From: Actinomadura sp. 7K507 | Lineage (GTDB): Bacteria; Actinomycetota; Actinomycetes; Streptosporangiales; Streptosporangiaceae | NCBI RefSeq assembly: GCF_004348425.1 | Contig: NZ_SMKK01000093.1 | Location: 1 to 32,459, forward strand | Direction of reading: 5' to 3' | DNA: 32,459 nucleotides | Shown here: in pieces, positions 15,979 to 23,705 of the stretch | Layout: the number at the start of each line of letters is the position of its first letter | How positions within the stretch are numbered: position 1 is the stretch's first letter | The notes under the pieces: generated by a model | The model's database searches: none | What the model was told of the DNA's origin: nothing | What the model saw: only the letters and a program-made list of their open reading frames with translations | Translations under genes and position numbers: made by a program

Positions 15979-16746
15979 TCACTTGTACTTACGGCCGGTA
16001 GTGGACGACATCCTCGCCAGCAGCCTGCGCGGGACGAACCGGCCGGCGGCGACGATCGCCTTGTACTGCGGGCTCGGGACGCTGACCGGCACTCCGCGCC
16101 GCAGGTCGCGCAGCGCGGCGTCCACGACGTCGTCCTTGTCCAGCCACATGAAGCCGGGGACGTCCGACATGTCCATCTGGGCGCGGTCGTGGAACTCGGT
16201 GTGGACGAAGCCGGGGCACAGCGCCATCACGCGCACCCCGCCCCCCGAGCGCTTCCGGATGTCGGCGGCGACCCCCTGGCTGAAGTTCACCGCCCACGCC
16301 TTGGACGCCCCGTACGTGCCGCGCGTCGCGAACGCCGACACCGACGAGACGTTGATGACGCCGCCCCGGCCGCGCTCCAGCATCCCGGGCAGCACCGCGT
16401 GCGTGAGCCGCAGGACGGCCTCGCAGTGCACCTTGAGCATGGTCAGCTCGTCCGACACGGGGACGTCCAGGAACACGCCCTTGTTGGCGAACCCGGCGTT
16501 GTTGACGAGCAGGTCGACGTCCTCGCGGACGCGTTCCTCGGCCGCGGCGAGACCCTCCTCGGTGGACAGGTCGGCGGTCAGCGTCTCGGCGCGGACGGCG
16601 TACTCGCCGCTCAGTTCGGCGGCGGTCCGCTCCAGCCGCTCGGTGTCGCGGGCCAGCAGGACGAGGTCGAATCCGTCGGAGGCGAGACGGCGGGCGAAGG
16701 CGGCACCGATCCCCGCGGTCGCACCGGTGATGAAGGCGGTCGGCAT
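15979..16746 (-). CDS. Short-chain dehydrogenase/reductase
   Basis: A 255-residue classical SDR. It shows FITGATAGIG at the N-terminus (a perfect TGxxxGIG), LLVNNAGF near residue 82, VINVSSVSAF with the catalytic Ser, and TYGASKAWAVNFS with the Tyr/Lys pair, then CPGFVHTEF. The C-terminus resembles the DltE/3-oxoacyl-reductase-like SDRs with a basic tail. It follows the flavin monooxygenase gene on the same strand after 24 bases. A TAGGCT box six bases before the ATG suggests it also has its own leaderless promoter. It may oxidise or reduce the substrate or product of that monooxygenase (inference). Confidence 0.85.
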   Translation of the reverse strand: MPTAFITGATAGIGAAFARRLASDGFDLVLLARDTERLERTAAELSGEYAVRAETLTADLSTEEGLAAAEERVREDVDLLVNNAGFANKGVFLDVPVSDELTMLKVHCEAVLRLTHAVLPGMLERGRGGVINVSSVSAFATRGTYGASKAWAVNFSQGVAADIRKRSGGGVRVMALCPGFVHTEFHDRAQMDMSDVPGFMWLDKDDVVDAALRDLRRGVPVSVPSPQYKAIVAAGRFVPRRLLARMSSTTGRKYK

Positions 16747-16752
16747 GGCACG

Positions 16753-16758
16753 AGCCTA
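16753..16758 (-). promoter_or_regulatory. Putative internal -10 box TAGGCT upstream of SDR gene
   Basis: On the minus strand TAGGCT, then CGTGCC, then the ATG at 16746. Hexamer and spacing are identical to those before the reductase GTG at 10081. A short CCCGC-GCTA-GCGGG stem (16766-16779) spans the preceding stop codon. Confidence 0.35.
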
Positions 16759-16771
16759 TGCCGTCCCCGCG

Positions 16772-18229
16772 CTAGCGGGAGGCGGCCGGCCGCGCGCGGA
16801 AGTGCCGCGGGTCGGGGCGGCGCGTCGCCCGGCGGTAGGCGAACGTGAACCCGGGCCAGTTGTTGACGACGTGGCCGTCGGCGTTCATGTACCAGCTCTG
16901 GCAGCCGGTCTCCCACACGGTCGAGCGCATCCGCTCCCGCATATCGCGGGTGAACGCGTCCTGCACGTCCGGCCGGACGTCGATCCAAGCGAGCCCGTGC
17001 CGGCGCAGTGCCTCCGCGCAGCCGAGCACGTACCGGAACTGCGACTCCAGCATGTAGATGATCGAGTTGTGCCCGAGGTTGGTGTACGGGCCGTACAGCA
17101 GGAACAGGTTGGGGAAGCCGCTGACCGTGATGCCGAGATGGGCCTGCGCGCCGTCGCGCCACGCCTCGTTCAGCTCCCGGCCGTCCCGCCCGACGATCTT
17201 CATGGGGGACAGGAACTCGGTCGTCTGGAACCCGGTCGCGTACACGATGGCGTCCACGTCGTGGTCGCGCCCGGCCGTGCCGACGCCGGACGGCGTGATC
17301 CGCTCGATCGGGTCGGTGATCAGGTCGACGTTCGGGCGGGCGAGCGCCGGATAGTAGTCGCTGGAGATGAGGATCCGCTTGCAGCCCACCGGGTAGTCGG
17401 GGACGAGCGCGTCCCGCAGGGCGGGGTCGTCGATGCCCTCCTCCAGCGTGTCGCGGAACCGTTTCTGCAGCAGCGACATCAGCTTCGGGTACTTGATGAA
17501 CCCCAGCGCCCGCGACTCGTACAGCGCGTAGATGCGGGCGCGGCTCAGCCCGTAGAGGCCGGGCACGTGCTTCAGGACGGCCTTCTCCCAGCCCCGGTAC
17601 AGCCGGTCCGGCTTGTCGACCACGTACGGCGCGGACCGCTGGAACAGCCGCAGCTCCGCCGCCTCCTTCGCGATCTCCGGGACGATCTGGATGGCGCTGG
17701 CGCCCGTCCCGATCAGCGCGATCCGCTTGCCTCGCAGGTCGGCGCCGTGGTCCCAGCGGGCGGTGTGGAAGCTCGTCCCGGTGAACGACTCGCGCCCCTC
17801 GATGTCCGGCAGGACGGGCCGGTTGAGCTGCCCGCACGCCGACACCAGCACCCGCGCTTCCAGGTCGCCGTTGGTCGTGGAGATCCGCCAGACCGCCCTG
17901 TCCTCGTCGAACCGCGCCTCGGTCACCTCGGTGCCGAACCGCACCTTCTCCAGCACGCCGTACTTGCGGGCGCAGTGCCACAGGTAGTCGAGGATCTCGG
18001 CCTGCGGCGGGAACCGGCGCGACCAGTCTGTCTTGGGCTCGAACGAGAACGAGTACAGGTGGGACGGTACGTCGCACGCCGCGCCCGGGTAGGTGTTGTC
18101 CCGCCAGGTCCCGCCGAGGGCGTCCGCCTTCTCCAGGATCACCACGTCCCGAATGCCGGTCTGCTGAAGCCGGATCGCCATCCCGATCCCGCCGAACCCG
18201 CTTCCGATGATCACCGCGCTGTGAGTCAT
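16772..18229 (-). CDS. Flavin-containing monooxygenase, Baeyer-Villiger type
   Basis: A 485-residue class B flavin monooxygenase. The FAD motif IIGSGFGGIGMA lies at the N-terminus; EKADALGGTWRDNTYPGAACD follows near residue 30. The BVMO fingerprint reads FTGTSFHTARWD near 150, close to the consensus FxGxxxHxxxW(P/D). The NADPH motif ALIGTGASAIQ and a late IVYATGF are also present. Such enzymes turn ketones into esters or lactones, or oxidise heteroatoms. The ATG encoding MTHSAVIIG is chosen because the FAD strand begins there; an in-frame ATG at 18247 adds six residues. It is divergent from the DUF4132 operon across about 115 bases and precedes an SDR, a pairing seen also at 2-1904. Substrate unknown. 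Confidence 0.88.
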   Translation of the reverse strand: MTHSAVIIGSGFGGIGMAIRLQQTGIRDVVILEKADALGGTWRDNTYPGAACDVPSHLYSFSFEPKTDWSRRFPPQAEILDYLWHCARKYGVLEKVRFGTEVTEARFDEDRAVWRISTTNGDLEARVLVSACGQLNRPVLPDIEGRESFTGTSFHTARWDHGADLRGKRIALIGTGASAIQIVPEIAKEAAELRLFQRSAPYVVDKPDRLYRGWEKAVLKHVPGLYGLSRARIYALYESRALGFIKYPKLMSLLQKRFRDTLEEGIDDPALRDALVPDYPVGCKRILISSDYYPALARPNVDLITDPIERITPSGVGTAGRDHDVDAIVYATGFQTTEFLSPMKIVGRDGRELNEAWRDGAQAHLGITVSGFPNLFLLYGPYTNLGHNSIIYMLESQFRYVLGCAEALRRHGLAWIDVRPDVQDAFTRDMRERMRSTVWETGCQSWYMNADGHVVNNWPGFTFAYRRATRRPDPRHFRARPAASR

Positions 18230-18345
18230 GGCCGTCCCGAATGTCATTCTGTTGCGGTACCCCATGAGCGTAGGTGACCACGAAGTCACTGAACAGATGT
18301 CGGAATCGCATGGTTTTGTCGGCCCGCGCTGCCAGCATTCCCTGC

Positions 18346-20847
18346 ATGCTCTACGACACGCTCGCCGCCGGGGCGCGCCGGGACGACGGCCTGGACGGCG
18401 TCCGGCTGGCCGCCCTCGAAGACACCCGCTGGGCTCTCGACCTCCTCGCGCCCGTGGTCTTCCGCGAGCTTCTCGACCCCCGGCTCGTCCCCGGCCGGGA
18501 GCGCGAACCCTGGTACTCCCCCCTGCTCCACGAGCGGCGCGAAGAGCAGCGGGCGAAGATCCGCGCCGGGTTCGCCCGGCGGCTCGTCGGCTGCCCGGAC
18601 GGTGAGGGCAGGGCCTTCCTGGTCTCGGTCCTGCTGGCCGCCCGCGAGAACGACTGGCTGCTCTCGCAGTACTCGTCCTACCTGCGGGAAGTTTCCTCGC
18701 AGGTGGCGGGCTGGTCCCGCGACGAGGCAGCGGTCCTGCTGCGCTGCGCCGCCGACATCACCGGCGGCGGCCGGTTCGCCGAGGCTCTCGACGCGGCCCT
18801 GACGGCCGCCGAGGCTCTGGAGCCCGGTGACCTTCGCGAGCTGGAGCCCTGCCTGCTCCGCGCCTCCGCCCACTTCGCCCGGGTCGACGTCCCGGCGGGG
18901 TACCGCCCCTCGCTCGCCAGGCGCCTGTGGACCTTGCTCGAGACCCTGGACGAGGCGCACATCCCCGACGGCCTGCTCCCCGTGTACGACACGTGGGCCG
19001 CCGCCCTCCGCGACCGCACGACGACGGCGCCGACACCGGAACTGGCCCGGTTCGTCCGGCATCTGGCGGCCCTGTCGTCGCCCCGCCCCTCGCAGAAGTG
19101 GCGCCGGACGTGCGTTTCCCTGGCCGACGCCGCCCTGGCCCGTGACGCGGTGGCCGACTGCCTCCGCGGTCTCGCCGAGGACGAGCCCCCGGGCACCGGG
19201 CCCGCGCACGAGAACCCCCTCGTGCACCAGAACCAGCTCGTGCACCAGAACCACGGGGACCTCGCACGCGGCATCGTCTGGGCGGCGGCGGTGACCGGCG
19301 GCCCGGAGACGCTGCCGCGCCTGGACGCGCTCGCGCTCCGGATGGGCGCGTCGACCTACGGCGCACCGGAGGAGCTCAAGCTCGCGGGTGCGGCGATCAA
19401 CGCGCTCGGGGCCATCGACGATCCCGGCGCGCTGGAGTCGCTGTGGCGGCTGCGCGCGAAGATCAGGAACCGGGCGCTGCGCAAGCAGCTCGACACCGCG
19501 ATCCAGGCGGCGGCCGGACGGCAGGGCATCACGCCGGCGCAACTCGTCGAGCGGAGCGTCCCGTCCCACGGGCTCGGCGCGGACGGCGCGCTGGAGCGCC
19601 GGCTGGGCGGCCACACGGCGCGGGTGGCGATCGAGGACGCGGCGACGGTCCGGCTCACGTTCACCGGCGCGGACGGGCGGACGTCCCGCACCGCGCCCGC
19701 CGCGGTCAAGGACGGTTTCCCCGACGAGCTGAAGGAGCTGAAAGCCCTCGCCAAGGAGGTGCGGTCGACACTGTCGGCCGAGCGGGCGCGCATCGAGGGC
19801 CTGATGTCGGACGACCGTGCCTGGCCTCACGGCGAATGGCGCGAGCACTACCGGGACCACCCGATCACCGGCGTTCTCGTCCGCGGTCTCATCTGGGAGT
19901 TCCAGGGTGAGGACGGCGCGTGGCGCGCCGCGATGGCCTCCGAGGGGAACCCGGCACAGGTGCGGCTCTGGCATCCCATCCGGGCGGCGATGGACGAGAT
20001 CCGCGCCTGGCGTGCGCGGATCGTCGACGAGCGGATCCGGCAGCCGTTCAAGCAGGCGTTCCGCGAGATCTACCTCCTCACCCCGGCCGAGGAGGAGACC
20101 GGCGTCTACTCCAACCGGTTCGCGGCCCACATCGTCCGCTACCCGCGTCTCTACGCGCTGTTCAAGGAGCGCGGCTGGCAGGCGAACTTCCTCGGCCGCT
20201 ACGACGGCGGCCACAACGGCGAGGCGCGCGGCGAGTTCGGCGGCGGCCGGTGGCGGGCGTGCTTCCACCACGAACCGGCGGACGAGGCCGACTACGCCCA
20301 GTACGCCTCGACCGACCAGGTCCGGTTCGAGCGGAAGGACGGCCGCCGCTGGCGGGAGGCGCCCGTCGCCGAGGTCCCGCCGGCCGTGTTCAGCGAGGCG
20401 ATGCGGGACGTGGACCTGTTCGTCGGCGTGACCTCGATCGCCGCCGACCCCGAGTGGGCCGACCGGGGCGAGGACAGATACCTCGCCTACTGGCGCGAGA
20501 CGACGTTCGGTGAGCTGACCGGGACGGCCGAGGTCCGCCGCGCGGCACTGGAGCGGATCCTGCCCCGCACGAAGATCGCCGGCCGCTGCTCGATCGACGG
20601 CCGCTACCTGGTCGTCAAGGGCGAGCTGCGCACCTACAAGATCCACCTGGGGTCGGCCAACATCCTGATGGAACCCGACGACTCCTACCTCTGCGTCGTC
20701 CAGGCCAGGGGCAAGGGCCAGGGCACGCTGTACCTGCCATTCGAGGACGAGCGGCTCTCCCTCATCCTCAGCAAGGCGTTCCTGCTCGCCGCCGACCACA
20801 AGATCAGCGACGAGACCGTGCTGCGGCAGATAAGAAGGGGAGCCTGA
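18346..20847 (+). CDS. DUF4132 domain protein (first of tandem pair)
   Basis: An 833-residue soluble protein. The first ~400 residues are helical and HEAT-like without a recognisable enzyme motif. The second half is the DUF4132 region, with VRGLIWEF, RLWHPIR, RQPFKQAFREIYLLTP, YSNRFAAHIV and FSEAMRDVDLFVGVTSI. The last ~100 residues form a very conserved tail domain: ILPRTKIAGRCSIDGRYL, RTYKIHLGSANI, FEDERLSLILSKAFLLAAD. DUF4132 also includes E. coli MolR and YehI; no biochemical activity is established to my knowledge. The ATG at 18346 is chosen for the family-like start; in-frame ATG 18310 and GTG 18274 are alternatives, none with a clear ribosome site. The stop overlaps the next ATG (TGATG). 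Three 18-base repeats lie inside the gene. Confidence 0.82.
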   Translation: MLYDTLAAGARRDDGLDGVRLAALEDTRWALDLLAPVVFRELLDPRLVPGREREPWYSPLLHERREEQRAKIRAGFARRLVGCPDGEGRAFLVSVLLAARENDWLLSQYSSYLREVSSQVAGWSRDEAAVLLRCAADITGGGRFAEALDAALTAAEALEPGDLRELEPCLLRASAHFARVDVPAGYRPSLARRLWTLLETLDEAHIPDGLLPVYDTWAAALRDRTTTAPTPELARFVRHLAALSSPRPSQKWRRTCVSLADAALARDAVADCLRGLAEDEPPGTGPAHENPLVHQNQLVHQNHGDLARGIVWAAAVTGGPETLPRLDALALRMGASTYGAPEELKLAGAAINALGAIDDPGALESLWRLRAKIRNRALRKQLDTAIQAAAGRQGITPAQLVERSVPSHGLGADGALERRLGGHTARVAIEDAATVRLTFTGADGRTSRTAPAAVKDGFPDELKELKALAKEVRSTLSAERARIEGLMSDDRAWPHGEWREHYRDHPITGVLVRGLIWEFQGEDGAWRAAMASEGNPAQVRLWHPIRAAMDEIRAWRARIVDERIRQPFKQAFREIYLLTPAEEETGVYSNRFAAHIVRYPRLYALFKERGWQANFLGRYDGGHNGEARGEFGGGRWRACFHHEPADEADYAQYASTDQVRFERKDGRRWREAPVAEVPPAVFSEAMRDVDLFVGVTSIAADPEWADRGEDRYLAYWRETTFGELTGTAEVRRAALERILPRTKIAGRCSIDGRYLVVKGELRTYKIHLGSANILMEPDDSYLCVVQARGKGQGTLYLPFEDERLSLILSKAFLLAADHKISDETVLRQIRRGA
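19201..19254 (+). repeat. Three tandem 18-bp units inside the first DUF4132 gene
   Basis: Two copies differing only in the last base, 19219-19236 and 19237-19254 (starting CTCGTGCACCAGAACCA), follow a degenerate copy at 19201-19218. They encode a repeated L-V-H-Q-N-x unit in a likely loop. The length is a multiple of three, so copy-number change would keep the frame. Confidence 0.7.
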
Positions 20848-23165
20848 TGGACCTCACCGCGCGGCTGCTGCGCGCCATGACCGACCCGGCGCCCGAGGAC
20901 GAGGGGTTCCGCCCGTCCCGTGCCGATCTCGCGCGCCTGTCCGCCGAGGACCTCGGCGACCTCCTGCCCGCCGCGTACGGGGTCGGCGGCAAGGCGCCCG
21001 CATCCGTGTCGACGTCCGTCCGGCTCGCGGTGGAGGACGAGGGCCGGGAGCGGCAGCCGCGCTACACGCCCGAGGCGTGCGAGCGGATGTTCCGCGCACT
21101 GGTCGACGGGCTCCCCGCGCGCAAGTGGGCCGACCTGACCCTCGGCGCGGGTGCTCTGCTGCGCTGCACGGGCCCGTGGCCCGACCTCGCCCGTCCTGCC
21201 CGCACCCTGGTCGAGTCCCTCCTGAAAGCCGGGCGCGCCGACCAGCCGCTCGCGCTGCTCGCGGTCGCCGGGACCGGGGGCGACCGCCTCCTGCGCGCCG
21301 CCACCGAGCACCTGCGCGGCACCAGGACCGGGCCGATCGCGCACGACGAACTCGACTTCCTCGCGGGGCTCGCCCCGGAGCACCGGGTGCTGCTGAGCGA
21401 CACCGACCACGGCCGCTCCTACACGTCACCGCCGCCGCTCCCGGACCGCTGGGAGCGCATCGCCGCGATCCCCGGCTACGCCGAGTACGCGCGCCGGGCG
21501 CTGGAGACCGCCGCAGGCCGGGTCCGCGCGATCCAGGCCGGCGAGCTGCCGTTCCGCGCGGACAAGGCGTTCACGCCCGAGGAGGTCGCCGCTCTCGGCC
21601 GCTCGGCGCGGGTCGCGCTGTCGCGGGACGAGCCCTGGCTCCCCGCCCTCTTCGACGGACTCCTGCCCGGCATCTCGGTCGCGCCGACGCAGGCGAGGAC
21701 GCTGCCGTCGCAGGGGCTGCTGTACGAGATCGTCCGGGCCGCGCAGGACTTCCCGACCCCCGAGCTGGTCACCGCGATCCGGGCCGTCCGCCGCGGCGTC
21801 CGGCACGCGGGCGTGCCGAAGCAGCTCGACAAGATGCTCAAGACGGTCGACGCGGCCCTCGCCGAGCGCACCGAGGTCGCCCTCCGCCTTCCCGACCCGG
21901 GTCCCCTGCGCAGGGAGGTCGGCGGCTACACGGCCACCGTCGCCGTGACCGGCAAGGCGGAGCTGACCTTCGAGAAGGACGGCAAGGCCCTGAAGGGTGT
22001 GCCCGCGCCCGTCCGCCGCGACCACAAGGCGGAACTCAAGGAGCTGCGCGACCTCGTGAAGCGGGTGAGCGCCCAGCTGGTCACGCTCGCGCGCGCCCTG
22101 GAGGGCGGCTTCACCGTCGACGCGTCCCACCCGTTCGGCCAGTGGCGGGACACGCTCCTCCACCACACCATCGCTGGGCCGACCGTCCGCGGCCTCATCT
22201 GGGAGATCGAGGTCGCCCCCGGCGAGTGGCGGGCCGTCCTCCCGGAACTCGGCGCTCTCCCGGACGCGCCGGACGAGGCGCCGGTGCGGCTTTGGCACCC
22301 GATCAGGTCGCGGCCGGACGAGGTCCGCGCCTGGCGCGACCTCCTCGTCGACGGGCGGCTCCGGCAGCCGTTCAAGCAGGCGTTCCGCGAGATCTACATC
22401 CTCACCCCGGCCGAGGAGGAGACCGCGACGTACTCCAACCGCTTCGCCGCGCACCTCGTCCACTACCGGCGGATGTTCGCGCTGTTCCGGGCCCGCGGGT
22501 GGACGAGCCGCCTGCTCGGCCCGTGGGACGGCGGCGGCGAGGACGAGGCGGCGCGGACCCTCGCGGCGGGGGAGTGGCGGGCCCGGTTCTCGCACGTGCT
22601 GGCCGACTGGGACGCCGGCGAGCACGAACTCGCCGGCACCGACCGGGTCGCGTTCGACCGCCGCGCCGACGGCGGCTGGCGGACCGCGCCGCTCGCCGAC
22701 GTCCCGCCGCTGGTCCTCAGCGAGGCGATGCGCGACGTCGACCTGTTCGTCGGCGTCACCTCCGTCGCCGCCGACCCGCTGTGGGAGGACGGCGAGCCGC
22801 GCGCGTACTGGGAGCGCGAGTCCCGCGCCGACCTGAGCGAGTCCGCGCGGACCCGCGGCGACGCCCTGGAGCGCATCCTGCCCCGCACGAAGATCGCTGA
22901 CCGCTGCTCGATCGACGGCCGCTACCTGGTCGTCAAGGGCGAGCTGCGCACCTACAAGATCCATCTGGGGTCGGCCAACATCGTGATGGAGCCGGACGAC
23001 GCGTTCCTGTGCATCGTCCCCGAGCGCGGCGGCCCCGCCGCCAAGGTGTTCCTGCCGTTCGAGGACGAGCGGCTCGCCCTGATCCTCAGCAAGGCGTTCC
23101 TCCTCGCCGCCGACGACAAGATCACCGACGAGTCCATCCTCACGCAGATCAAGCGAGGTGCCTGA
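20847..23165 (+). CDS. DUF4132 domain protein (second of tandem pair)
   Basis: A 772-residue paralogue of the preceding protein with a shorter helical N-terminus. The shared core includes VRGLIWEIEV, RLWHPIRSRPDEVRAWRD, RQPFKQAFREIYILTP, YSNRFAAHLV, LSEAMRDVDLFVGVTSV and the conserved tail ILPRTKIADRCSIDGRYL through LSKAFLLAADDKITDE. Both paralogues keep one Cys in RCSIDG and one in the (Y/F)LC(V/I)V strand. The ATG shares one base with the upstream stop (TGATG), with GGGGAG just before it; the stop shares one base with the next ATG in the same way. Equal-dose expression and physical association of the three products are likely but inferred. Two DNA blocks are nearly identical to the first copy although the surrounding sequence has diverged. 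Confidence 0.85.
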   Translation: MDLTARLLRAMTDPAPEDEGFRPSRADLARLSAEDLGDLLPAAYGVGGKAPASVSTSVRLAVEDEGRERQPRYTPEACERMFRALVDGLPARKWADLTLGAGALLRCTGPWPDLARPARTLVESLLKAGRADQPLALLAVAGTGGDRLLRAATEHLRGTRTGPIAHDELDFLAGLAPEHRVLLSDTDHGRSYTSPPPLPDRWERIAAIPGYAEYARRALETAAGRVRAIQAGELPFRADKAFTPEEVAALGRSARVALSRDEPWLPALFDGLLPGISVAPTQARTLPSQGLLYEIVRAAQDFPTPELVTAIRAVRRGVRHAGVPKQLDKMLKTVDAALAERTEVALRLPDPGPLRREVGGYTATVAVTGKAELTFEKDGKALKGVPAPVRRDHKAELKELRDLVKRVSAQLVTLARALEGGFTVDASHPFGQWRDTLLHHTIAGPTVRGLIWEIEVAPGEWRAVLPELGALPDAPDEAPVRLWHPIRSRPDEVRAWRDLLVDGRLRQPFKQAFREIYILTPAEEETATYSNRFAAHLVHYRRMFALFRARGWTSRLLGPWDGGGEDEAARTLAAGEWRARFSHVLADWDAGEHELAGTDRVAFDRRADGGWRTAPLADVPPLVLSEAMRDVDLFVGVTSVAADPLWEDGEPRAYWERESRADLSESARTRGDALERILPRTKIADRCSIDGRYLVVKGELRTYKIHLGSANIVMEPDDAFLCIVPERGGPAAKVFLPFEDERLALILSKAFLLAADDKITDESILTQIKRGA

Positions 23166-23557
23166 TGCCCGCCGTGACCTTCCGGGACGAGACCGCGACC
23201 GGCACGCCGGTCACCGAGGTCCAGATCGAGGGGCTGCCGGAGCGGATGACGGTCCGGGAGCTGATCAGGCTCCGGGTCCGCGAGGAGGTCGCCCGGCACA
23301 ACGCGCGGCCGTCCGACCGGTTCAACGGCCTGGTCCGGCCGGACGAGGCCGAGGCGGAGCTGAACGGCTACCGGCTGCGCGAGCCGCGCCGCATCGACTG
23401 GGAGCGGCAGGCCGGGATCGCGGAGAAGGCGTTCCTCGCCAACGGATTCTTCGTCCTCGCCGGCGACCGCCAGGTCGAGGACCTCGACGAGGAGATCGAC
23501 CTCACCACCGACCCCGACCTGGTGTTCGTCAAGCTCGTCGCCCTCGCCGGAGGCTGA
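23165..23557 (+). CDS. Ubiquitin-like (beta-grasp) small protein with C-terminal Gly-Gly
   Basis: A 130-residue soluble protein coupled to the DUF4132 pair by a TGATG overlap. Predicted order: strand VTFRDE, strand TEVQIEGLPE, helix TVRELIRLRVREEV (29-42), an insert of about 45 mostly helical residues, then FFVLAGDRQVEDLDEE (95-110), DLTTDPDLVFVKLVALAGG and stop. The last 35 residues align without strain with the end of ubiquitin (L-I-F-A-G-K-Q-L-E-D ... T-L-H-L-V-L-R-L-R-G-G), including the A-G turn, the final hydrophobic strand and the exposed Gly129-Gly130. It is not Pup, which is short, disordered and ends Gly-Gly-Gln/Glu. No E1, E2 or JAB protease gene is in the window. The Ub-like fold is my reading of the sequence; covalent attachment is a hypothesis. 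Confidence 0.7.
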   Translation: MPAVTFRDETATGTPVTEVQIEGLPERMTVRELIRLRVREEVARHNARPSDRFNGLVRPDEAEAELNGYRLREPRRIDWERQAGIAEKAFLANGFFVLAGDRQVEDLDEEIDLTTDPDLVFVKLVALAGG

Positions 23558-23580
23558 CGGCCCCCCGGCCGGCCAGGCCG
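23558..23580 (+). terminator. Weak terminator candidate after the DUF4132 operon
   Basis: CGGCC (23558-23562) can pair with GGCCG (23576-23580) around a self-complementary CCGGCCGG, directly after the Ub-like gene stop. There is no T-run, which is common in high-GC actinomycetes, so this is only a candidate. Confidence 0.25.
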
Positions 23581-23624
23581 CACTCGCGGGCGCGTGAGGT
23601 CGCCGCGTCTGGAAGGATCACCCC

Positions 23625-23705
23625 ATGTCCGACAACCGAACGACCGGGGCGCTCCGTCCCCCCCGCCCGTCGGACGGGCATGAGACGGTGAGGCTGCCGG
23701 AGTGA
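23625..23705 (+). CDS. 26-codon mini-ORF coupled to the DUF998 gene
   Basis: A short frame beginning MSDNRTTGALRPPRPSDG and ending in Pro-Glu. GGAAGGA (23611-23617) lies seven bases before its ATG, the best ribosome site in this stretch, and its TGA (23703-23705) overlaps the GTG start of the DUF998 gene (GTGA). The peptide is hydrophilic and unrecognised. It may be a leader peptide or relay for translation of the membrane protein. The arrangement repeats the one at 997-1044. Confidence 0.4.
   Translation: MSDNRTTGALRPPRPSDGHETVRLPE

Noticed and set aside
18286..22964. Long minus-strand open frames opposite the two DUF4132 genes
   Set aside because: Antisense shadows; the plus strand shows two conserved paralogues with coupled starts and stops.
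23165..23557. Identification of the small Gly-Gly protein as Pup
   Set aside because: Pup is about 60-70 residues, disordered and ends Gly-Gly-Gln/Glu; this protein is 130 residues with a folded-looking pattern and ends in Gly-Gly.
18346..23557. E1-, E2- or JAB-like genes near the ubiquitin-like protein
   Set aside because: I searched neighbouring products for ThiF-type Rossmann/ATP motifs, JAMM (E-HxH-SxxD) and UBC-like motifs and found none within the window.
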